Shown: piece by piece, positions 1 through 8,154 of the stretch
Numbering within the stretch: the stretch's first letter is position 1
How the letters are laid out: every line of letters starts with the position of its first letter
Assembly: GCF_002240415.1 (NCBI RefSeq)
Contig: NZ_CP020028.1
Coordinates: 2,629,501-2,693,500, forward strand
Origin: Paenibacillus kribbensis
GTDB taxonomy: Bacteria; Bacillota; Bacilli; Paenibacillales; Paenibacillaceae
Direction of reading: 5' to 3'
Length of the DNA stretch: 64,000 nucleotides
Program-made: the position numbers and the translations under genes
Notes under the pieces: generated by a model
What the model saw: the letters and a program-made list of their open reading frames with translations, nothing else
Told to the model about the DNA's origin: nothing
Database searches by the model: none

Positions 1-30
1 TTGAAGTCACCATAACAGGAGAGATGTTGA

Positions 31-1149
31 ATGAAACCGGAAATTTTGCCACAGCGTGCAGCAGCCCGCAGGCAGAAAAATAAAAAGAAGAAACGAAAAG
101 GTAGATTCGGCCGTTTTGTGCTGCGACTTTTTATAGTTTTCCTGCTAGCAGGAATAGGGGGCGGGGCATGGTTATTTTTAACCCCTTCCGGCAAGGACAT
201 GCGCTATTTGGCTGCGGATACGCTGATTACGACTCAGCATCGCCACTGGGCGAAATATTTTATCGGTGAAGCGGAGGCGCAAAAACGTGTGGCCGAATAT
301 TCGGCTCGTTTTGAGCAGATGGGGGAGGAGAAGGACAGGCATACGATCAAGCTGCCTCTGATATCGACCAAGTTGCAGCAAACGCCGCTGGTTGAAGTGG
401 AAGAGGTATCAGGTCGGAATTATCATGGCTACGTGACGATTGTGCATGACCCGACAAAAATCAGACTCGGGATTCCTGCCACGGTTGGCAGGGGAGAACG
501 GGTATCCAGCATGGTCGAGCGTTTGGGGGCTGTTGCTGGCGTAAATGGCGGTGGATTTGCCGATCCCAACTGGAACGGGAATGGCTTTAAACCGATCGGT
601 GTTGTCATTTCTCAGGGGCAGTTATACTACAACGATATGGGGAAAAATGCTTCTGCCCAAATCGTAGGTATTGACAAGCAAGGGAAAATGATTGCCGGTC
701 ATTATTCATTATCTGAATTGTCCAAAATGAATGTGCAAGAAGCAGTCACCTTTCAGCCGCGTTTAATCGTGAATGGCAAAGGTCTGATTCGAAATGCCAG
801 TGAAGGCTGGGGAATTGCTCCTCGTACCGCAATGGGGCAAAGAGCTGACGGTGCGATTATTTTCGTGACTGTTGACGGGCGTCAGCCTGGTTACAGCATC
901 GGTGCTAATTTGTATGATATGCAAAATATTTTACTTAAACACGGAGCAGTTATTGGTGCTAATCTGGATGGTGGATCATCGACCGTGCTCGTTAAGGATC
1001 ACGCCATTGTCAATAAACCTTCTTCCGAATACGGCGAACGGTATTTGCCGACAGCGTTTCTCGTATTTGAGCATCCGGAAACCGTCAGCATCCCGAACAT
1101 TTGGGCAGGACTGAATCCTAGTGACATTGACGCAGCCAAAAAGAGATAG
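31..1149 (+). CDS. Phosphodiester glycosidase family (NAGPA/DUF2233) membrane-anchored protein
   Basis: The 372-residue protein begins with a very basic segment (RRQKNKKKKRKGR) and one hydrophobic helix near residues 30-50, so it should be anchored in the membrane with its domain outside. The rest matches the NAGPA/DUF2233 fold: GVNGGGF, a GFKPIGVVISQG stretch and the near-terminal NLDGGSSTVLV motif are family hallmarks. Relatives cleave phosphodiester-linked sugars, and in Bacillus some act on the cell surface; the substrate here is unknown. An AGGAGAG site lies 7 bases before the ATG. A hairpin terminator follows, so it seems to be transcribed alone or as the last gene of a unit that starts outside the window. 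Confidence 0.85.
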   Translation: MKPEILPQRAAARRQKNKKKKRKGRFGRFVLRLFIVFLLAGIGGGAWLFLTPSGKDMRYLAADTLITTQHRHWAKYFIGEAEAQKRVAEYSARFEQMGEEKDRHTIKLPLISTKLQQTPLVEVEEVSGRNYHGYVTIVHDPTKIRLGIPATVGRGERVSSMVERLGAVAGVNGGGFADPNWNGNGFKPIGVVISQGQLYYNDMGKNASAQIVGIDKQGKMIAGHYSLSELSKMNVQEAVTFQPRLIVNGKGLIRNASEGWGIAPRTAMGQRADGAIIFVTVDGRQPGYSIGANLYDMQNILLKHGAVIGANLDGGSSTVLVKDHAIVNKPSSEYGERYLPTAFLVFEHPETVSIPNIWAGLNPSDIDAAKKR

Positions 1150-1174
1150 TTTAGCAGTTGGTGTTAAAACATAC

Positions 1175-1227
1175 AAAAAGCGTATATCGCTCGAAGTTAA
1201 TTTAACTTCCCGGTACACGCTTTTTTT
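1175..1227 (+). terminator. Intrinsic terminator
   Basis: An AAAAAGCGT arm pairs with ACGCTTTTT. Inside the loop is a second perfect palindrome, GAAGTTAA-T-TTAACTTC. A run of T follows on the + strand, so it ends the preceding glycosidase gene. Confidence 0.8.
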
Positions 1228-1269
1228 GATGAAATGGGTGGTTGATATTGTGATGTGCTCAAGCTTTTA

Positions 1270-1809
1270 TTAAGCGTCATTTTCCGCTTCGAGAAACACG
1301 GAGATCAGAACGCGAGCGTTGCTTGCTCCCACGTTTTTGGCATAATGGGGAATGGCTGCTCTCCAGCTAAAGGAATCCCCCGCTTCGAGGGTAGCTGAAT
1401 CCTCACCTTGCTCTACATAAACCGTGCCTTCCAAAATATAATGAATTTCATCTCCAGCATGAGCATGTTCTTCTTCTGTTGATGAGCCCGGCGGCATGTC
1501 CACCAGCATCATTTTAACGTTACCCTGACCCCCTAAATGGTCGACCTGGAGGTTGCTTTTGCCATACACCGTTTTACGGCGCTCGTCCTTGCGAATTACC
1601 TGCATTCGTTCCTCTTCTTTAAGAAGCAGAAAAGCGAGAGGGACCTTAAGCGCATTAGCAATGCTGTCCAGTGTAGCGATGGAAGGGGAAGTTTTATTGT
1701 TTTCCACCTGGCTCATAAACCCTTGTGATAGTCCGGTTCGCTCACATATTTGCTGAATGGATAAATTTTTACGTTTACGTGCAGCCCTTATGTTGCATCC
1801 TATACCCAT
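1270..1809 (-). CDS. XRE-family regulator with C-terminal cupin domain
   Basis: This 179-residue protein has an N-terminal lambda-repressor-like helix-turn-helix (residues about 6-60, with SIQQICERTGLSQGFMSQVE) and a C-terminal cupin (about 105-175, with HAHAGDEIHYILEGTVYVEQG). This is the layout of PuuR/SutR-type regulators that sense small ligands in the cupin barrel. An AAGGGGG site precedes the ATG. It is divergent from the DoxX/dioxygenase pair across an AT-rich region holding a striking inverted repeat, so it may control that pair or itself. The ligand cannot be read from the sequence. Confidence 0.85.
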   Translation of the reverse strand: MGIGCNIRAARKRKNLSIQQICERTGLSQGFMSQVENNKTSPSIATLDSIANALKVPLAFLLLKEEERMQVIRKDERRKTVYGKSNLQVDHLGGQGNVKMMLVDMPPGSSTEEEHAHAGDEIHYILEGTVYVEQGEDSATLEAGDSFSWRAAIPHYAKNVGASNARVLISVFLEAENDA

Positions 1810-1925
1810 AGAGCTTTCCCCCTTAAAAAATATAATTTATACTAATTTAATATTTATCATACCAAATATTTTGTTGACAGACCACAGTTTCATATGATAA
1901 ATTCGCATTACAAAATAATTATTCC

Positions 1926-2013
1926 TATTACTAATAATTTGAGTTTAATTCACACAAATCTGTTGCAGCATAGATTCGAACTGTATTATTTTTTAAGCAA
2001 ATTATTAGTAATA
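1926..2013. promoter_or_regulatory. Paired inverted operators between divergent genes
   Basis: A 16-base segment at 1926-1941 is repeated as its exact reverse complement at 1998-2013, separated by 56 bases. Each arm contains the 9-base palindrome ATTACTAAT, so two identical operator half-sites face each other. The region is very AT-rich and lies between the XRE-cupin gene and the DoxX/dioxygenase pair. Whether the XRE protein or a distant quinone-sensing (YodB/CatR-type) repressor binds here is not shown. Confidence 0.5.
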
Positions 2014-2073
2014 TAAATTAATTATTCATATACACTTGTGAGTGTGAAAAACAAACAGAATGGAGAGATAGAC

Positions 2074-2487
2074 ATGAGTTCAGCAAGCAGAAACATTTCT
2101 ACAATTATGCGAGTGGCGCTGGGGATTTTGTTTTTGGCACACGGAATCGCCAAATTCCAAATGGGGCTGGGTAATGTAGCAGGCTGGTTTTCCAGCATTG
2201 GCATTCCAGGATTTTTAGGTTATGTTGTTGCGGTGATTGAGTTGGTCGGCGGGATTGCATTAATCCTCGGATTGTTTACCCGTTATGTATCCGGAGTTTT
2301 TGTTATTTTATTAATCGGTGCGATTTTTACAGCCAAATTGTCTGGTGGATTGATGGGGAATGGTCAAGGTGCCGGCTATGAGCTGGATATTGCTTTTATT
2401 CTGGTAGCTCTTCATCTGGTTTTTGCACCGACGACCCGCTTGTCTCTGGATTCTTTGTTCAGCCGTCGTACATCAACAGAACATTAA
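2074..2487 (+). CDS. catD: DoxX family membrane protein (CatD-like)
   Basis: The reading frame is open from a GTG at 2038, but the GGAGAG site at 2062-2067 supports the ATG at 2074 (137 residues). The protein has four hydrophobic helices with the DoxX signature: ALGILFLAHGIAKFQ, then VELVGGIALILGLFTR, and C-terminal AFILVALHLVFAP. DoxX proteins are small membrane proteins linked to redox and thiol stress. A DoxX gene directly before an extradiol dioxygenase is the arrangement of catDE in Bacillus subtilis, which responds to catechol and quinones. The symbol rests on this pairing rather than on alignment. Confidence 0.75.
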   Translation: MSSASRNISTIMRVALGILFLAHGIAKFQMGLGNVAGWFSSIGIPGFLGYVVAVIELVGGIALILGLFTRYVSGVFVILLIGAIFTAKLSGGLMGNGQGAGYELDIAFILVALHLVFAPTTRLSLDSLFSRRTSTEH

Positions 2488-2535
2488 TTTTGGAATAGTT
2501 TGCTCCTCCAATCCATGAAGAAAGAGGGAAATCCC

Positions 2536-3402
2536 ATGACAGCACATCTTCCTGACAAAACTACCATCGGGCAGGTTTCACTAAAGGTTAGTAACCTGGA
2601 GCGCTCGATTCGATTTTATACCGAGGTCGTTGGCTTTCATTTGCTGCGTCAAACGGCGGATACTGCTGAGTTAACTGTGGACGGGGAGCATCCGCTGCTG
2701 ACCCTGAAATATATTGAAAATGCAGTCATTCTTCCGCGCCAGTCCGCAGCCGGACTGTACCACTTTGCTATTCTTCTACCGAACCGTGTGGCTCTGGGGC
2801 TGTCTCTACGCAATCTGCTGGCTCATGAGATTGAAATCGGGCAGGGAGACCATGATGTAAGTGAAGCACTATATATCCATGATCCCGATCATAACGGGAT
2901 TGAAATCTATGCAGATCGTCCTCGCGAGCAGTGGAAAAAGGATGCCAATGGATTTTATATCATGGGAACAGATCCCGTGGATGCGGAAGGCTTAGTAGCC
3001 ATTTCCGAAAACATACCTTGGCAGGGACTGCCGCAGGGAACCGTAATTGGGCACGTTCACTTCCATGTGTCTAATTTGCTCAAGGCACAGCAATTTTATT
3101 GCGATGTGCTTGGGTTTGACATTACGTCCCGGTATGGCTCCTCGGCGATGTTCATCTCTGCAGGAGGTTACCACCACCATATGGGCTTGAATATATGGGC
3201 AGGGGAAGGCGCACCCCCAGCTCCTGAGAACGCAGCTGGACTGGATTATTTTGAATTGATTGTGCCGGATCAGAAAGAATTGGATACGATTGTCGCTCGT
3301 TTGGCGGCAGCGGGCTATGCCGTGCAAGAACGAGATGGTGCCAAGTATGTAGCTGACCCGTTCCGCATTAACATTAAACTGGTGAGCGGTCAGAACGCTT
3401 AA
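2536..3402 (+). CDS. catE: VOC-family extradiol dioxygenase (catechol 2,3-dioxygenase, CatE-like)
   Basis: Two vicinal-oxygen-chelate modules are visible. The first covers about residues 8-125 (GQVSLKVSNLERSIRFYTEVVGF to GIEIYADRP); the second covers 155-275 (GHVHFHVSNLLKAQQFYCDVLGF, then GGYHHHMGLNIWAG). The His residues of GHVHFHV and YHHHMG in the second module are the likely iron ligands. The expected reaction is ring opening of catechols. I placed the start at the ATG at 2536, after an AAAGAGGG site, because the longer frame has no such site. It lies 48 bases after the DoxX gene and probably forms one transcript with it, ending at a strong terminator. Confidence 0.8.
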   Translation: MTAHLPDKTTIGQVSLKVSNLERSIRFYTEVVGFHLLRQTADTAELTVDGEHPLLTLKYIENAVILPRQSAAGLYHFAILLPNRVALGLSLRNLLAHEIEIGQGDHDVSEALYIHDPDHNGIEIYADRPREQWKKDANGFYIMGTDPVDAEGLVAISENIPWQGLPQGTVIGHVHFHVSNLLKAQQFYCDVLGFDITSRYGSSAMFISAGGYHHHMGLNIWAGEGAPPAPENAAGLDYFELIVPDQKELDTIVARLAAAGYAVQERDGAKYVADPFRINIKLVSGQNA

Positions 3403-3420
3403 TATATTGGAAACACAACA

Positions 3421-3466
3421 AACAGGGGATTCCCATAAGCCATTAGGCCGGAAATCCCCTGTTTTT
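3421..3466. terminator. Bidirectional terminator between catE and glsA
   Basis: An AACAGGGGATT arm at 3421 pairs with AATCCCCTGTT ending at 3463. T follows on the + strand, and A precedes the stem and would give U on the minus strand. The two flanking genes converge here. Confidence 0.85.
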
Positions 3467-3471
3467 GTATA

Positions 3472-4410
3472 CTAAAACAAGCTCCAATCCAAATCCCGGG
3501 ACATGGTCTCCAGCAAGTGTACACCCGCTGTACTGTTGCCCATACGGTTCAAGGAAGGTCCCACCAGTCCAATGCCATATCGTCCGGGCACCATCGTCAT
3601 AATGCCGCCGGATACACCGCTTTTGGCGGGGAGTCCGACCTGAATGGCGAACTCTCCAGAGGCGTCATACATACCGCATGTTGTCATAAATGTTTTGGCA
3701 ATCTGCACAAAGCGGCGGGGGATCAGGGGCACGCCTGTAACTGGGTCACGCCCATTGTAGGCGAGTACGAGTCCCATACGTGCCAAATCCGTACAGTTCA
3801 ATTTTACAGCGCAATGTCTGAAATAAACCTCCAGTACGTCCTCGACACGGCCTCTTAGAATCCCTTTTTCCATCAGAAAATAAGCAAGGGAACGGTTCAG
3901 GTGGCCTGTGGCAGATTCCGAATCGTAGACATCCTGGTCATATTCCAGCGTGTCGTTGCAGGTAAGCAGACGGAAAAATTGCAGGACACGGGCAAACCTT
4001 TCCTCCGGGCTGTTTCCGCGGATCAAAGAAGAGACAGCGATTGCTCCAGCGTTAATGAGCGGATTAAACGGAATACCTGGCTCGACCAGTTCCAGCTTCA
4101 ACATGGAATTAAAACGATCTCCCGTAGGCTCCATACCCACCTTGGAAAAGACAACGTCTTCTCCATTATCCATCAAGGCCAGGATGAGCGTGAATACCTT
4201 TGAGATGCTCTGCATCGTAAATTGGAGCTCCGTATCCCCGGCTACCACGGTCTCACCCGCACCGTTCATCACAACAACACCGAGCGCGTCTGCCGGTGCT
4301 TTGGACAATTCGGGAATATACGCCGCTACCTTGCCATGTATGTACTCATGACGGTTTTGCTCCACCCATTCCGGCAGTTTGGATTGTAGTCTCTGCCACT
4401 CCGATGTCAT
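3472..4410 (-). CDS. glsA: Glutaminase A
   Basis: The 312-residue protein has the usual length of bacterial glutaminases and the beta-lactamase-like SxxK catalytic motif in FTMQSISKVF. Other family segments are VEPGIPFNPLINAGAIAV, DRFNSMLKLE and AKSGVSGGIMTMVPGRYGIG. It hydrolyses glutamine to glutamate and ammonia in the cytosol. A GGAGG site lies just before the ATG. It is monocistronic: a terminator lies 3', and a 136-base divergent region lies 5' before the DUF1835 gene. I saw no regulatory RNA or obvious operator. Confidence 0.93.
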   Translation of the reverse strand: MTSEWQRLQSKLPEWVEQNRHEYIHGKVAAYIPELSKAPADALGVVVMNGAGETVVAGDTELQFTMQSISKVFTLILALMDNGEDVVFSKVGMEPTGDRFNSMLKLELVEPGIPFNPLINAGAIAVSSLIRGNSPEERFARVLQFFRLLTCNDTLEYDQDVYDSESATGHLNRSLAYFLMEKGILRGRVEDVLEVYFRHCAVKLNCTDLARMGLVLAYNGRDPVTGVPLIPRRFVQIAKTFMTTCGMYDASGEFAIQVGLPAKSGVSGGIMTMVPGRYGIGLVGPSLNRMGNSTAGVHLLETMSRDLDWSLF

Positions 4411-4546
4411 TTATTTTCCTCCAGTCAAGTAACCATCCTGTGGTAATGTTATTGTAGAGCAATAATTGATGACTATACACTTATTTTAAAGAAATTTTCG
4501 GTCGAAAGACAAGCGCTAATTGGATCAAATGAAGGAGGCAGATGAC

Positions 4547-5629
4547 TTGTCATCTAACAATAAATCAAATTTTGATGAAGATTATAATGAGATATCAAAT
4601 GGTGGAAGACTTAAAAACTTTGTACATAGTGTGCTGGAGCAGGCCATAGCCTTATCGGACAGAAATCCTGAATGGGCTAATTACATATTGGAGCAGTGGG
4701 CAAACAATGTGGAGGCAAGCCAAAATGAGCGTTTGGAGCATGAGCGCACTCGGGAAAGGCATATACACCTACTGTTCTCTCAGTCTGCAGCGGGCTCAAT
4801 GAAGCAAGGCCTTTCGGGAGCAGGGTTGCGGTATGAGAGTAAGGTGCTGTGTTTTAATGATTTGTTTTCGATAGGGCCGTTGTGGAAGCTGGAAACACAA
4901 GAAGGACAAGAAAACCGTCACAGCTGGTTGGCTGAACGGATGGTTCATTATGAATCTTTCCATTACTCCAATTGGGAGCACCGTATTGAACAAATGATGG
5001 CTACTCTTAGTGAAATTTCTGATGATAAGTCAATCACGATCTGGTGTGGGTCTAATGCTCATGAGCAGATCGGATTACGGTTTGCATTATATGTTCTGCG
5101 AAAAAGGGCTACTCCTATTCGGGTCATCAATGTTACGGATGCCATGGAACGGGAGTCGAATGATCGTTTAAATGCTGATGCTGAGAATCCATTCCCTTTA
5201 TCCATGAGTGTGGTGCATTCAAAAGAGATCGAAGGGCTCATTAAGGGAAATGAAGATAAAATTCATGTTGTAAGCATAGAAGACCGACGACGATACGAAC
5301 AAGAGTGGCTGGAACTCAGTGAACAGGATAGTGTGCTGAGATTATGGGACAATGACCAAATCGTTCATGTTCCAGAAGATTACTTTGACCAGGCTTTGCT
5401 GGATATGATCGGCCAACTGCAGTTAGAGAATAATCAGCAATATGTAAACACCGGAAAAATAATTGGTGAGGCGTTAACACAATGGTCACAGCTAAGAAGC
5501 GACACCTTTTTGGAATATCGGATTCAATATTTAATCGCTCATGGCGAACTTGAATTTCTGGGGATGCCGGGAATGCTGCACCGCTATGCTGTTAAACTAA
5601 GTGGACTGTTATCACCTTTATCAGATTGA
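4547..5629 (+). CDS. DUF1835/DUF3658 domain protein
   Basis: The protein has the DUF1835 pattern: IHLLFSQSAAGSMKQGL, then FNDLFSIGP with a nearby W, then ITIWCGSNAHEQIGLRFALYVL. A C-terminal part matches the companion DUF3658 region. The frame is open from 4520, but the AAGGAGG site at 4532-4538 points to the TTG at 4547 (360 residues). The biochemical role of this family is unknown. The first 60 residues are acidic and probably form a separate helical segment. It precedes the Nudix gene by 124 bases, but that gap holds its own promoter-like sequence, so it is probably a separate unit. Confidence 0.75.
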   Translation: MSSNNKSNFDEDYNEISNGGRLKNFVHSVLEQAIALSDRNPEWANYILEQWANNVEASQNERLEHERTRERHIHLLFSQSAAGSMKQGLSGAGLRYESKVLCFNDLFSIGPLWKLETQEGQENRHSWLAERMVHYESFHYSNWEHRIEQMMATLSEISDDKSITIWCGSNAHEQIGLRFALYVLRKRATPIRVINVTDAMERESNDRLNADAENPFPLSMSVVHSKEIEGLIKGNEDKIHVVSIEDRRRYEQEWLELSEQDSVLRLWDNDQIVHVPEDYFDQALLDMIGQLQLENNQQYVNTGKIIGEALTQWSQLRSDTFLEYRIQYLIAHGELEFLGMPGMLHRYAVKLSGLLSPLSD

Positions 5630-5651
5630 CTACGGATTTTATGGACTGCTG

Positions 5652-5694
5652 TTGACGAAGCCGAATTTATATATTACCATGTTGATATTAACAT
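5652..5694 (+). promoter_or_regulatory. Promoter with overlapping operator for the Nudix/NADAR/PARG group
   Basis: TTGACG at 5652-5657 and TACCAT at 5675-5680 are separated by 17 bases, a plausible sigma-A promoter. The imperfect palindrome ATGTTGATATTAACAT at 5679-5694 covers the expected start of transcription. Autoregulation by the downstream Nudix-winged-helix protein would fit, but this is inferred from position only. Confidence 0.4.
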
Positions 5695-5753
5695 CTTGTT
5701 TTTATCATAACGAAAATAGCCTATCCCCATATATGAACAGGAAGGTGACACCA

Positions 5754-6659
5754 GTGACAGAAAGATCAAAATACAATCCTAACGGCTTGACGGAGGAGCA
5801 ATTTCTGGCCGCCTATGATGCAACTCAATACGAGCGCCCGTCAGTAACGGTAGATATGCTGCTTTTTACTGTAATGGATCAGCTCCAGCATAATTATCGC
5901 AAGCTGCCGGAGAAGACACTCCAGCTTCTTTTGATCCAAAGAGGGGAGCACCCATTCATAGGGCAATGGGCATTGCCGGGTGGTTTTGTAGGGATGGATG
6001 AAAGCCTGGAAGAAGCAGCACGACGCGAGCTTAAAACCGAAACGAATGTGGATCAGATTTATATGGAGCAGCTATACACCTGGGGAGATGTAGCACGTGA
6101 TCCGCGTATGCGGGTCATCAGCTGCGCTTACATGGCATTGGTAGACCACGATTCTCTGGAGGTACAGGCTGGAGACGATGCAGCGGATGCCAGATGGTTT
6201 GAGCTGGATTACAGCGTGGCTCAGGAGACGCGGACGAACCAGCCGGAAGGTTACACGTGGGAGCAAGATATTGACGTTACTCTGAAGCATGGGGACATTC
6301 GCTTGTCATCCAAAGTAAAAGTGACTGAAATCCTGAAGGGGAAAACGATTGAAATCAAGCGAGAAGTATTGGAGTCACAGGGAATTGCCTTTGACCATGC
6401 CAAAATTATTGCTTACGGCATTGAGCGTCTGCGCAGCAAAATTGAATATACAGATATCGCATTTCATTTGATGCCATCCTTATTTACATTGGGCGAGCTT
6501 CAACAGGTGTATGAAATTATTTTAGGCAAGGAGCTGCTCGCTGCGGCCTTCCGCCGAAAAATAGCGGATCTCGTGGACGAGACGAATGAATATAGAAAAG
6601 CGGCTGGACACCGTCCATCCAAGCTGTATCGATTCAAGCCTAGGTCACGTTTTATATAG
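5754..6659 (+). CDS. Nudix domain protein with C-terminal winged helix (NrtR-like)
   Basis: The GTG at 5754 follows an AGGAAGGTGA site, giving 301 residues. Residues about 25-180 form a Nudix domain: LLIQRGEHPFIGQWALPGGFVG. The Nudix box reads GFVGMDE(x7)RELKTETNV, so the first Glu of the usual EE pair is Thr and the final Gly is Asn. The remaining 120 residues (IAYGIERLRSKIEYTDIAF to GHRPSKLYRFKPR) match the winged-helix tail of NrtR-type regulators, which bind ADP-ribose-like ligands and control NAD metabolism. It could be a sensor-repressor, a hydrolase or both. It heads a tight group with NADAR and PARG genes. Confidence 0.8.
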   Translation: MTERSKYNPNGLTEEQFLAAYDATQYERPSVTVDMLLFTVMDQLQHNYRKLPEKTLQLLLIQRGEHPFIGQWALPGGFVGMDESLEEAARRELKTETNVDQIYMEQLYTWGDVARDPRMRVISCAYMALVDHDSLEVQAGDDAADARWFELDYSVAQETRTNQPEGYTWEQDIDVTLKHGDIRLSSKVKVTEILKGKTIEIKREVLESQGIAFDHAKIIAYGIERLRSKIEYTDIAFHLMPSLFTLGELQQVYEIILGKELLAAAFRRKIADLVDETNEYRKAAGHRPSKLYRFKPRSRFI

Positions 6660-6688
6660 TTTAAAGGAACATGAAATGAGGAATTGTC

Positions 6689-7180
6689 ATGGAAAAGTTT
6701 ACATTTTTTTATCGCAGTCATTCGCCATTTTCACAATGGTATCCTTCTGATTTTGTCGTAGATGGATTGGCGTTTAACTGTGCGGAGCAATATATGATGT
6801 TTAAAAAAGCGCAGCTTTTTGGGGATGAAGAGGCGGCCCGCAAAATTATGCTGGCAACTACCCCTCGGGAGCAAAAGGCTCGTGGCCGCAGTGTTCGCGG
6901 GTTCGATCAATCCTTGTGGGATGAGAATTGCCGACAATTTGTGTATGACGGCAACTATGCCAAATTTACGCAAAATCCGAATCTGCTTAAATATTTGCTT
7001 AAGACGAAGGGCACTACACTGGTTGAGGCTAGTCCGACAGACACCATTTGGGGTGTAGGCTTGGCTGAAAGTGATGCCCGCATTAACAGTCGCAGGTCAT
7101 GGCGAGGCACGAATTGGCTTGGAGAAATATTAACGAATTTACGTGAGGATATATTGCAAAAGGAGGAATTGTCATCATGA
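6689..7180 (+). CDS. NADAR family protein (YbiA/DUF1768)
   Basis: The 163-residue protein has the full NADAR pattern: an N-terminal FFYRSHSPFSQWYPSDFVVDG, then FNCAEQYMMFKKAQLFGD, then DTIWGVGL and a C-terminal W-G-TNWLGEILTNLR. NADAR enzymes act on ADP-ribose-linked substrates: some remove ADP-ribose from modified guanine in DNA or from nucleotide intermediates, and E. coli YbiA acts on riboflavin intermediates. It starts 29 bases after the Nudix gene, and its stop overlaps the next start by ATGA, so the three are surely co-translated. The substrate here is unknown. Confidence 0.88.
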   Translation: MEKFTFFYRSHSPFSQWYPSDFVVDGLAFNCAEQYMMFKKAQLFGDEEAARKIMLATTPREQKARGRSVRGFDQSLWDENCRQFVYDGNYAKFTQNPNLLKYLLKTKGTTLVEASPTDTIWGVGLAESDARINSRRSWRGTNWLGEILTNLREDILQKEELSS

Positions 7181-8076
7181 CAAGTACGATGAATCACCGG
7201 AGCAACCGGGACGCACGATCACATATGGCGCAGGAAACGCTATCTATATTGGAGCATGGATATTACACAAATACCAAACAAGCACAAGTGAATATGGCCA
7301 AAGAGGTGGCTAACGCGATCACAGGCTCGAAGCTATATGCACCTTCTCAACTGGTGGATGTAAAGCAAGAGGCAGAGCAAAGGATACAAGGCGCATTGGA
7401 GTCTTCTTCGTACATAGGCGAACGGGTGCTTTCTGGAAAGATAGAAATTACGGGAGAAAGCACGTTGCAGGCAGCATTTAGGCTCCGGGCCCAGGAGAAG
7501 CTGGAGCACGTGGCATGTTTGAATTTTGCATCAGCTAAAAATCCGGGTGGTGGATTTCTCGGAGGCAGCCAGGCCCAAGAGGAAAGCTTGGCTCGTTCGT
7601 CAGCCTTGTATCCCTGTATTTCACAAATGGAAGAGATGTACCAGCATAACCGAAAGCTGCGAAGCTGCTTTTATTCGGATTATATGATTTATTCGCCTGA
7701 AGTTCCGGTATTTCGGGATGATCAGGGAGCATTGCTGGATGAGCCGTATCTGGTCGATTTTCTGACTGCTCCTGCTGTTAATGCCGGAGTTGTGCGAGAA
7801 CGGGAGCCAGAGCAGGTCAGCCGAATAGGTGAAGTGATGTTGGAACGTATCCGTTACATTCTTGGAATGGCCAAGCAAAACAGAGTAGAACATCTCATAC
7901 TTGGAGCCTATGGTTGCGGGGTATTCCGCAATAAGCCGGAAGAGGTCGCAAACTGGTTCAAGCAAGTGCTTGTAGATGAGGGCTATGCCTTATTGTTTGA
8001 ACGAATTGTTTTTGCAGTATTGGATCACACAGCAGGGCAGCGTACCTTAAACAGCTTTAAAACAGTCCTTTCCTGA
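7177..8076 (+). CDS. Microbial-type PARG (TIGR02452, macrodomain-like ADP-ribose glycohydrolase)
   Basis: The 299-residue protein carries the microbial PARG signature: LNFASAKNPGGGFLGGSQAQEESLARSSALYPC (split across residues about 117-148) and a downstream HLILGAYGCGVFRNKPEEVANWF. In this fold the GGG loop and the adjacent QEE pair position ADP-ribose; the QAQEESLARSS segment holds the expected catalytic Glu pair. It should release ADP-ribose from proteins, nucleic acids or poly-ADP-ribose. An AGGAGG site lies inside the NADAR gene, and the start codon overlaps the NADAR stop. APS kinase follows after 78 bases. Confidence 0.85.
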   Translation: MTSTMNHRSNRDARSHMAQETLSILEHGYYTNTKQAQVNMAKEVANAITGSKLYAPSQLVDVKQEAEQRIQGALESSSYIGERVLSGKIEITGESTLQAAFRLRAQEKLEHVACLNFASAKNPGGGFLGGSQAQEESLARSSALYPCISQMEEMYQHNRKLRSCFYSDYMIYSPEVPVFRDDQGALLDEPYLVDFLTAPAVNAGVVREREPEQVSRIGEVMLERIRYILGMAKQNRVEHLILGAYGCGVFRNKPEEVANWFKQVLVDEGYALLFERIVFAVLDHTAGQRTLNSFKTVLS

Positions 8077-8154
8077 AGCTGGAGATCATGCTATAAAAAA
8101 TGCTTATGATAATATCTCTTGAAAAGCAATACATCATGATAAGGAGAGTGCTGA

